A DNA stretch of 22,230 nucleotides from positions 1-22,230 of the forward strand of contig JAZOCA010000160.1 in assembly GCA_045596285.1 (NCBI GenBank). The letters run 5' to 3'. Source of the stretch: HGM11416 sp045596285 (lineage in GTDB: Bacteria; Bacillota; Clostridia; Christensenellales; Borkfalkiaceae). How positions within the stretch are numbered: position 1 is the stretch's first letter; the number at the start of each line of letters is the position of its first letter. The notes below the pieces were generated by a model. It worked only from the letters and a program-made list of their open reading frames with translations, did no database searches and had not been told where the DNA came from. Shown one piece after another: positions 1 through 6,134 of this stretch. The translations under genes and the position numbers were made by a program.

Positions 1-739
1 AATCAAAAAACTTTCTTAAATATTCTGAGCCGCTTTCATCAACCATATTTCCTTGAATAATTTTAATTATTCTATTCTTATTTATTGCACAGATAATAGC
101 ACAGTTTTCAAGATCTAATAAATGGTGTATTCTCTCTAATACTTTTAGTTGTTCATCTGGCAAACAGCGGTCTATTTCATCTACCAAAATAATTAATTTT
201 GTTTGCTGCGTTCTGTATTCTTCTATCTCTGTTATTTGATTTAAAAGTTCCTTTGTTTCGTTTAAAAGTTTTTTATATGACTTAAAATCATCTAATCTTG
301 AAATATCAATAGGATTATGAAAAACAGAAATCGTTTCTTTAATACTATTTTTTATTTCATTCAAGTCATGGATGACTTGTGAGCATTTTGACAATCTTTC
401 TGTAACTAATTGTGTTGCACGACTAATTTTTTTAGAGTATTGTTCAACTAAATATAATTTGTCATCAATTCCATCTAAAATACAAGTTAAAATCGCAATT
501 AATGGATCACTGTAAAAACTATTCGCCCATGCATCATATTTTATAACGACATAACCATTTGGTTTAGCAAATTTATTGTACAACATACTTATGACAAATG
601 ATTTGCCACTTCCCCATTCCCCGTCTAATGCCAAACAAAAATTCTCTTTTTTTCTTAGTTTTTTCACAAGAGTATATATTCTATCAACTATTTCGCCCCT
701 TCCAATTAAATCTTTTACATCTACTTTTGTGTATTCCAT
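1..739 (-). CDS. KAP-family P-loop NTPase, C-terminus cut by the window edge
   Basis: 246 residues are visible; the frame runs open off the left edge. Residues 40-47 (GEWGSGKS) are a Walker A motif. Residues 182-190 (LIILVDEID) followed by RC form the Walker B motif typical of KAP NTPases. YDAWANSF at 69-76 matches the conserved F/Y-x-A-W segment that follows Walker A in this family. KAP proteins often carry membrane segments between Walker A and B; here that stretch (about 80-180) is charged and helical-looking, so this part appears cytosolic. The ATG at 739 is the first possible start, because an in-frame TAA lies directly upstream. The AAGGAG is 17 nt away, unusually far, although a closer GGGG exists. 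It is the third gene after hsdM, 45 bp beyond the 144-residue gene. A role in phage defence or in assisting restriction is inferred from context only. Confidence 0.85.
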   Translation of the reverse strand, partial: MEYTKVDVKDLIGRGEIVDRIYTLVKKLRKKENFCLALDGEWGSGKSFVISMLYNKFAKPNGYVVIKYDAWANSFYSDPLIAILTCILDGIDDKLYLVEQYSKKISRATQLVTERLSKCSQVIHDLNEIKNSIKETISVFHNPIDISRLDDFKSYKKLLNETKELLNQITEIEEYRTQQTKLIILVDEIDRCLPDEQLKVLERIHHLLDLENCAIICAINKNRIIKIIQGNMVDESGSEYLRKFFD

Positions 740-748
740 TTATATTAC

Positions 749-762
749 CCCAAAATCTCCTT
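749..762 (-). repeat. 14-bp direct repeat, distal copy (relic of the hsdM 3' end)
   Basis: On the minus strand this reads AAGGAGATTTTGGG, followed by GTAA. In frame it would encode K-E-I-L-G-stop, the same residues that end HsdM. The other copy is at 1220-1233. Together they flank the 144-residue gene. It also supplies the distant Shine-Dalgarno sequence of the KAP gene. Confidence 0.7.
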
Positions 763-784
763 GTTGACATTTGGTTTTATCTAG

Positions 785-1219
785 TTATTTAATCCACTCA
801 CCAGTATATAAACTAATAAATTGTTCTAACTTTATTTCCGAAGAAAAGTCATCCCCATATTCTCCAGCGCGTGTTTGAGCATCTTTTTTAAAAGATATAT
901 TATATAGTTTCCCTGTTTTTGTTTTTGAAATTAAATTATTTTCAAGAAAATATGTAATAACTTTTTTGTGTGAATCTTCATCATCATAATGAAGATAAAA
1001 GCAACAAACGCCATCATTTTTAAAGGTTAAAGTATTTACGTCCGTATATTTACAACTTGCAACTATATCTCTTTCAATCGCATTTTTGCAAATTTCATCC
1101 ACTTTTTCAACTTCATTCCTGTTAAAAAAGAACATCCATTTACCAACTTTTTGTGGGTCGTGTTTTCTCTCGCTTTCCACATAAAAAACCCAACCTGGTA
1201 CAACTTTCTTTGCCTTCAT
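785..1219 (-). CDS. Unrecognised 144-residue protein in the restriction-modification operon
   Basis: I do not firmly recognise this protein. It is small and soluble, with no signal peptide or membrane segment. Visible features are GKWMFFF at 26-32, two cysteines at 72-73, and a segment KKDAQTRAGEYGDDF at 111-125. The order 'GKWM..F', an alpha/beta middle and a late 'K.D..T.AG.Y' resembles small bacterial proteins annotated as putative phosphothreonine-lyase-domain (DUF1917/Bles03-like), but this is a weak impression from memory. Its ATG overlaps the hsdM stop codon (ATGA at 1216-1219), and the AAGGAG that serves it, 8 nt upstream, is encoded by the last HsdM codons. The two genes should therefore be translationally coupled. 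Both sides carry the same 14-bp sequence, so the gene may be an insertion between hsdM and its former downstream neighbour. Confidence 0.75.
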   Translation of the reverse strand: MKAKKVVPGWVFYVESERKHDPQKVGKWMFFFNRNEVEKVDEICKNAIERDIVASCKYTDVNTLTFKNDGVCCFYLHYDDEDSHKKVITYFLENNLISKTKTGKLYNISFKKDAQTRAGEYGDDFSSEIKLEQFISLYTGEWIK

Positions 1220-2988
1220 CCCAAAATCTCCTTCATTAGTTTTTCTTCTTCGATTGAAAGGGTTTTAAACTCTTCAAAAATTTCATCAGACTTACGTGGC
1301 GCAACAAACTTATAGAAAAGACGAGTAACCGGAACTTCATAACCTATTTTATCTTTTGACCTATCCATATAAGCAAGCGCATTATAGGGTAAAACGTTTG
1401 AGTTAAAGTATTCTTCTATATTTTCGCTTAAAGGTATAATTTCGCTATCTGTTTTTCCTTTAACTGGTTGTTTTTTCCCTTTTTTAAGAATTAAATTACC
1501 CTTTTCATCTGCCAAGGCGGTTTCTACGCAAACCTTTGTGTAACCAAAGAAGTTATTATCAAAAACCTTGCTTTCAACGGATAAAAGTCCGTTTATATAT
1601 TCGTTATTAGCACATTCGTTATACGCTTTAACAATAAGCGCAATGCAAGCGTCATCTAAATCTACGCGTTTATTACCAATGTTTTTACGGCGCTTTACAA
1701 AGCATTTGCTTGCATCTATAAGTTGAACTTTACCAAGGCGGTGTTCTGCTTTATCCTTACTGATTACCCAAATATAGGTGGCAATACCCGTGTTATAGAA
1801 AAGGTCTGTGGGCAGTTGCACAATCGCTTCTACTAAGTCTTTCTCGATAAGGTATCTTCTAATTTCCGAAGGACCGCTACCTGCGTCACCCGTAAACAAA
1901 GATGAGCCATTTTGAATGATAGCCATTCTGCCACTGCCATCTTTTAACTTTTTAACGCCGTTAAGCATAAACAAAAGCTGTCCGTCAGAAATAGTAGGAA
2001 GACCAGGGCCGAATCTTCCATCATAGCCAAGGCGTGCTTCTTTTTCAACTACGTCCTTTTCTCTCTTCCAGTCAATACCGAAAGGCGGGTTAGAAATTAT
2101 GTAATCAAAGGTGTAACCGCTGTAAGCATCTTCAGAAAGAGTATCTCCAAACTTCATACCGCTTGCGTTACCGCCCTTAATTAGCATATCTGCCTTTGCA
2201 ATAGCGTAAGTTTCGGGGTTAAACTCTTGGCCAAAGCAAGTTATATCTGCTTCTTCATTAATTTCTTTAACGCGCTCTGTTAAACAACCAAGCATTTGGC
2301 TTGTGCCCATGGTCATATCGTATGCGGTTTTATAACAGCCTTTTTCTTTAATCTCTTCCTTTTCGGGCGAAATTAATAGTTCGGTCATTAAATAAATTAT
2401 ATCTCGGCTAGTAAAGTGCGCCCCTGCTTCTTCGTTATAACTTTCAGAAAACTTACGGATAAGTTCTTCAAATATATAACCCATATCCATAGACGTTATA
2501 TTTTCAGGACTCATATCTGCTTTTTTAGAGTTAAACTCTTGAACAACAACGTATAAAACGTTGCCTTTTATCATGTTTTTAACTTCATCTGCAAACTTAA
2601 AACTTTCTAAAATATCCTTTACGTTATCGGAAAAACCCTGCAAATAGTCTTCAAAGTTCGCAGGAAGATTTTCAGGATCAGCAAGAAGACGGGCAAAGTC
2701 GAAATTGCTTGTGTTGTAGAAAGGATAGCCCGACGTTTTGCAGAGCATACCGTCACGAACAGCGCCGTCAAAGTGGTTGGCTTTTAAAAAAGCATCTTTT
2801 TCTAAAACCGCTTTTTTTGTGGGCGCTAAAGCATCATCAAAACGCTTCAAAACGGTCATGGGCAAAATCACCTTGCCGTATTCATGTGGTTTATAAAAGC
2901 CAACAAGGTGTGTTGCAATTTCCCAAATAAGATTTGCCTTTTCTTGTATATTTCTATTTGTTTGCTTTTGTAACTCATTGATAGCCAT
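1216..2988 (-). CDS. hsdM: Type I restriction-modification system DNA methyltransferase subunit
   Basis: 590 residues, of usual HsdM length. It transfers a methyl group from S-adenosylmethionine to adenine in the sequence chosen by an HsdS subunit. The N-terminal helical domain (about 1-150, with the typical IATHLVG and ILPMTVLKRFDDAL segments) is followed by an N6-adenine methyltransferase domain. Motif IV, NPPF, is at 300-303. The SAM-binding motif I is DMTMGTSQML at 224-233, where relatives usually have a Cys or Ala in place of the second Met. I chose the ATG at 2988 because AAAGGAG lies 9 nt upstream; a longer reading from 3174 would run through the promoter at 3091-3119 and start upstream of transcription. 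The last codons (K-E-I-L-G-stop) double as the ribosome binding site of the next gene. HsdS and HsdR are not in view; they may lie beyond position 1. Confidence 0.95.
   Translation of the reverse strand: MAINELQKQTNRNIQEKANLIWEIATHLVGFYKPHEYGKVILPMTVLKRFDDALAPTKKAVLEKDAFLKANHFDGAVRDGMLCKTSGYPFYNTSNFDFARLLADPENLPANFEDYLQGFSDNVKDILESFKFADEVKNMIKGNVLYVVVQEFNSKKADMSPENITSMDMGYIFEELIRKFSESYNEEAGAHFTSRDIIYLMTELLISPEKEEIKEKGCYKTAYDMTMGTSQMLGCLTERVKEINEEADITCFGQEFNPETYAIAKADMLIKGGNASGMKFGDTLSEDAYSGYTFDYIISNPPFGIDWKREKDVVEKEARLGYDGRFGPGLPTISDGQLLFMLNGVKKLKDGSGRMAIIQNGSSLFTGDAGSGPSEIRRYLIEKDLVEAIVQLPTDLFYNTGIATYIWVISKDKAEHRLGKVQLIDASKCFVKRRKNIGNKRVDLDDACIALIVKAYNECANNEYINGLLSVESKVFDNNFFGYTKVCVETALADEKGNLILKKGKKQPVKGKTDSEIIPLSENIEEYFNSNVLPYNALAYMDRSKDKIGYEVPVTRLFYKFVAPRKSDEIFEEFKTLSIEEEKLMKEILG
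1220..1233 (-). repeat. 14-bp direct repeat, hsdM-proximal copy
   Basis: AAGGAGATTTTGGG on the minus strand, forming the last codons of hsdM and the ribosome binding site of the 144-residue gene. It is identical over 14 bases to 749-762. Confidence 0.7.
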
Positions 2989-3090
2989 TTTTCTTTTCTC
3001 CTTTGCTACGGATTTTAATACCGTTATCAAAACGCAATTAAACGCTTTGAATAAGCTATATTCTTCGCTTTGTTTTATTAGTTTACCCAC

Positions 3091-3119
3091 AGTATACCAT
3101 AAATCTTTTAATAATTCAA
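3091..3119 (-). promoter_or_regulatory. Promoter of the hsdM operon with a palindrome over the -35 box
   Basis: On the minus strand: -35 TTGAAT (3114-3119), 17-nt spacer, -10 TATACT (3091-3096). The -35 lies within a palindrome at 3107-3130 with 11-bp arms and a 2-nt centre. Transcription would begin near 3084, leaving a leader of about 96 nt before the hsdM ATG. Confidence 0.75.
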
Positions 3120-3245
3120 GAATTATTAAAGGTTTTACCAAAAATGAAATTGCACATAAATAAAACAAAAACAATAAAACACACCCTAAAAAGCTTTATT
3201 TTAAAGTTAAACCAAACAAAAAAGCGACACCCAAAATCAAAACAA

Positions 3246-3284
3246 AATAAAAAAGTGCCGATATAGGTCGATTATCAGCACTTT
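3246..3284 (-). terminator. Rho-independent terminator of the glycosidase operon (module A)
   Basis: On the minus strand, arms AAAGTGCTGAT (3274-3284) and ATCGGCACTTT (3252-3262) pair over 11 bp with one U-G wobble. They enclose an 11-nt loop and are followed by a T-rich run. It lies about 90 bp past the GH31 stop codon. Confidence 0.8.
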
Positions 3285-3373
3285 CATATAATAATTAAGC
3301 TACGTTATTTTAACTATAAAAATATAAAATCAAAAATTAAAAACGTCACTTTTAAAAAGTATCGCCTAATTTT

Positions 3374-4894
3374 TTAAAGTTTTATAAAATAAGGAATTAC
3401 ATCAATGGGCGTTGCAATTTCGTATTCACCTGCCTGATAAATTTTGCCGTCGTGCGATTGCCACTTACCACTTGGAATTACAACCGTTCTTGTAGGTTTG
3501 CCCTTTTTTATTTGTGGGGCTACAAGTAAACCGTCGCCTATCAAAAACTGATCGTTTATATTTTCGTAACCACAATTAGAAAATTCATATTCTAAACTGC
3601 GCAAAACGGGCTCGCCCGACTTAGCACATTCGTTTACCGTTTTTAAAATTAAGGGTGCAAACTTTTCGTGTAGTTTTACACTTTGTAAACATATTTTTAG
3701 TTCTTTTTTATTTAAAACCTTCCACGGTGCGCGGGAAAATTGCATCATGGGGAAAAATGCTGAAACTTGGGCGTAACGCAAAAACAGTTCGGTATCAAAT
3801 TTAAATCCTTCACGGTGAAAATCGGGAACCATTCCACCGCCTATCATATCGGGACATACGTATTGATATCCGCAAAGCCCCATTGCTATTCCATCGGGAA
3901 TAAGCGTATTTAAACCTTCGTTATCCCAAGAGTGATTTTTATCACGAAGGCGGTTTACCACGGGTAGCCAACCTGCATTAAACCCCGCTCTAAGTTCGTT
4001 AAACGCATATTTAACCGAAATTTCCGACCAAATTTTTGCTTGAAAAGATATATCGCTTGCAATAGATGTAACTAAGTCGCCCTGATAGTATTCGGGATCA
4101 CCCGCATCCATTTTAAAACCGTCTATACCGTATTCTTCAATTAAAAAGTCCGCTTGACTATAAAACCAGTTGCGTGCGCCTTCTACCGTTAAATCAAGCA
4201 CAGCGCTATAACCGTTCCACCAGTGGCTTATATAGGTTTCGCCCTTGCTTGTTTTTATTAAATATCCCTTTTGTTCAAGTTCACGGAAAACTGCCGTATC
4301 GGGGCTTATAAAAGGACAACACCAAAGCATAACCTTAAAGCCCATTTCGTGAAGTTTTTTAACCATTGATTTTGGCGACGGGAATTTACTGTTATCAAAA
4401 CGCCAAGTACCGTACGCTTTCGACCAACAGTCGTCAATCATAAAAACGCCGGTGGGAAAACCATTTTTTAAAATGGATTTTGCATAACTTAAAACCTTTT
4501 TTTGAGTGCAATTCCATTCCATTTCGATCCATGTGTTATATTGCGGATACAAAAACATTTCTTGTGCAGGCGTTTCAAATTTAAAGTTGGGATTTTTAGG
4601 TGCGAAAATAGCGTTAATTGCTTTATAGGCGCACTTTAACGAATGCCCTACACTTTTTAAAGTTATTCCTTCGCCTTCAGTAATAACCGAATTTTCAGTA
4701 AATTCATAATAAAACGGCTTTAACGAATAAATAATTCTACCCCTGTTTGAAATTAGCGCAGAAGTTGCTTGGTTGCCCGCATGCCATACCCTTAAATCAC
4801 GTGAAAAACCCGATTTATACGGCATATAAATACCATCGTTTACCGCACCGCCGTAAAAACATTCGTTAGGCAAAAGTTTTATTTCAGTTTTCAT
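3374..4894 (-). CDS. Glycoside hydrolase family 31 enzyme, short form
   Basis: 506 residues. GH31 enzymes are retaining alpha-glycosidases (alpha-glucosidase, alpha-xylosidase and related). The catalytic barrel starts near residue 118 (YNTWIEMEWNC). It contains GVFMIDDCW (149-157), the nucleophile motif IDGFKMDAGD (257-266, nucleophile D263), a likely acid/base at D318 in NRLRDKNHSW, and CPDMIGGG (347-354). The C-terminal beta region resembles the usual GH31 tail (GDGLLVAPQIKKG, IPSGKW). Many GH31 proteins are 650-900 residues; here the N-terminal beta-sandwich is reduced to about 110 residues. There is no signal peptide, so it acts in the cytoplasm. The start overlaps the end of the GH37-like gene by 11 bp, so the two are coupled and probably degrade the same imported oligosaccharide. 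The exact substrate cannot be read from the sequence. Confidence 0.9.
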   Translation of the reverse strand: MKTEIKLLPNECFYGGAVNDGIYMPYKSGFSRDLRVWHAGNQATSALISNRGRIIYSLKPFYYEFTENSVITEGEGITLKSVGHSLKCAYKAINAIFAPKNPNFKFETPAQEMFLYPQYNTWIEMEWNCTQKKVLSYAKSILKNGFPTGVFMIDDCWSKAYGTWRFDNSKFPSPKSMVKKLHEMGFKVMLWCCPFISPDTAVFRELEQKGYLIKTSKGETYISHWWNGYSAVLDLTVEGARNWFYSQADFLIEEYGIDGFKMDAGDPEYYQGDLVTSIASDISFQAKIWSEISVKYAFNELRAGFNAGWLPVVNRLRDKNHSWDNEGLNTLIPDGIAMGLCGYQYVCPDMIGGGMVPDFHREGFKFDTELFLRYAQVSAFFPMMQFSRAPWKVLNKKELKICLQSVKLHEKFAPLILKTVNECAKSGEPVLRSLEYEFSNCGYENINDQFLIGDGLLVAPQIKKGKPTRTVVIPSGKWQSHDGKIYQAGEYEIATPIDVIPYFIKL

Positions 4895-6080
4895 TTTTTC
4901 TCCTAATCAAGTCGAAAAGCAGGTTATAAACACCAGCAGTCCAACCAAGCATTTGAGTTTCGGTATATTCGTTTACCGTTGCTTTTTCGCCCGTTTCGGC
5001 ATCGTATTTTTCCCACAGTTTTAAAGTTTTTTCAAAAGTTTTTTCAACTGCAGTAAGATATTTTTCGCCTATGCGGTTAGCATCAACTATTAAACCGCTT
5101 TGTTTAAGGGCGAAAAATGCAAAATACACAAGCGGTGCCCACATATTGGGATATCCCCATTGATAAATTGTATTGTTGTAATTTTGTTTTTCACACGCAG
5201 ATATTCCGTTTTTGCACTCTAATCGGTAAAGCAGTTTTTTAAGCGTTATTTTATCACTTTGAATGCCAACCAAAAATGGAAAAAGAGTTGCAACCGAAAC
5301 GGTGTTACTAACTGTTTTTTCGGGAATGGCGTCATTTAAAAATTCGCCGTTAAACATATATTTAAGCATTTTTTGCTTGCGCAAAAGTGCAAAATTTTCA
5401 TATTTTTGTTTTTCGATTAAATCGCTTTCAAAAGTAGCAATTACCATTTCGTTAATATACATTATGCAATTTAAATCGATGGGTGCGTATTCGGTGCATC
5501 TATGATTAAATCTTGGTGAAAAATCCCAACCCGATTCGCATTCGGCCAACACGTTTAAACCTAACTCTTCCCTATCGGCTTCAAACTTTTTACCAAGGCG
5601 TTGTTCAAATTCGGTTGCCATATAAACCTTAACTTCCTTTGTGGCACTATTGCCGTAGGCGTTAAGTCCGCAAGGCAGTATGCGATTTTTCATCCAGTAT
5701 TCGTATTCGGTTTTTAATGCGGGAAGGACCTTTTGTTTTAAGCGCTCATCTTGAGTTGCATGGTATAAATCGTAACACATCATACCAAAAAGCGGGGGTT
5801 GTGAACGGTTTAACATACCTTCAACCGCAGCGTTTGGCATATATCCGTATCTTTGAATTAAATACGCCATATTTAATAAATTTTGCATTGCGTATTCATA
5901 TTTTCCATCGGTAATAAGCCCCTTGTTTATAAAACAGGTATCCCAGTAATAAAACTCGTCGAAAAGCCCTTCGGCACAGGGCGAATTATAGGGATATGGC
6001 AAAGCAATACCATCAGGTCTGTGCCCTTTTTGCCTTAAACTTTTATCCCAACTGTTACTTATATACTCTCTTACCTTCAT
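4884..6080 (-). CDS. GH37-like (trehalase family, clan GH-G) glycosidase
   Basis: 398 residues, shorter than a classical trehalase (about 500-560). The (alpha/alpha)6-barrel signatures are clear: DEFYYWDTCF at 41-50, NRSQPPLF at 91-98, ESGWDFSPRF at 182-191, QWGYPNMWAP at 307-316 and NEYTETQMLGWTAGVY at 370-385. By analogy with E. coli trehalase, the catalytic acid is D186 in SGWDFS and the base is E357 in WEKYD. There is no signal peptide, so it is cytoplasmic. Trehalose is not assured: the family includes enzymes on other alpha-glucosides, and the loops here differ. The ATG at 6080 is the only sensible start (an in-frame TAA lies 18 nt upstream), yet no Shine-Dalgarno sequence sits next to it. 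A hairpin and T-run lie between it and an AAAGGAG (see 6077-6131). Confidence 0.85.
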   Translation of the reverse strand: MKVREYISNSWDKSLRQKGHRPDGIALPYPYNSPCAEGLFDEFYYWDTCFINKGLITDGKYEYAMQNLLNMAYLIQRYGYMPNAAVEGMLNRSQPPLFGMMCYDLYHATQDERLKQKVLPALKTEYEYWMKNRILPCGLNAYGNSATKEVKVYMATEFEQRLGKKFEADREELGLNVLAECESGWDFSPRFNHRCTEYAPIDLNCIMYINEMVIATFESDLIEKQKYENFALLRKQKMLKYMFNGEFLNDAIPEKTVSNTVSVATLFPFLVGIQSDKITLKKLLYRLECKNGISACEKQNYNNTIYQWGYPNMWAPLVYFAFFALKQSGLIVDANRIGEKYLTAVEKTFEKTLKLWEKYDAETGEKATVNEYTETQMLGWTAGVYNLLFDLIRRKNEN

Positions 6081-6131
6081 TTTAAAAAATAAGCGGGCTT
6101 AATAGCCTGTATCAAACCCGCTTTCTCCTTT
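6077..6131 (-). promoter_or_regulatory. Leader of the GH37-like gene: ribosome site, hairpin, T-run, possible 12-codon ORF
   Basis: Minus-strand order: AAAGGAG (6125-6131), stem arms AAGCGGG (6117-6123) and CCCGCTT (6091-6097), T6 run (6084-6089), then the GH37-like ATG at 6080. The hairpin plus T-run looks like an intrinsic terminator after the lipoprotein gene. In addition, a TTG at 6115, 9 nt after the AAAGGAG, opens a 12-codon frame that reads through the hairpin. It ends in a TGA (6077-6079) overlapping the GH37-like ATG. Confidence 0.5.
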
Positions 6132-6134
6132 TTA

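Larger units (their letters stand above)
3084..3290 (-). repeat. Dispersed promoter/terminator module, copy A
   Basis: This copy occupies most of the gap between hsdM and the GH31 gene. Its two ends match copies B (16749-16907) and C (20111-20265). The left end carries the CACAGTATACC segment and the palindrome of AATAATTC and GAATTATT. The right end carries GTGCCGATATAGGTCGATTAT and CAGCACTTTCATATA. The AT-rich centre is more diverged and about 45 bp longer than in B and C. Read on the minus strand the order is terminator, spacer, palindrome with promoter. I see no clear terminal inverted repeats or target duplications. The remaining bases of 2989-3373 hold no gene. Confidence 0.75.

Noticed and set aside
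2989..3174. A 62-residue N-terminal extension of HsdM in frame from 3174
   Set aside because: It crosses the promoter at 3091-3119 and lies partly upstream of the expected transcription start; AAAGGAG fits only the ATG at 2988.
3084..3290. Module A as a classical MITE or insertion sequence remnant
   Set aside because: No terminal inverted repeats or target-site duplications are visible, and no transposase fragment lies nearby; it is listed as a repeat of unknown origin.
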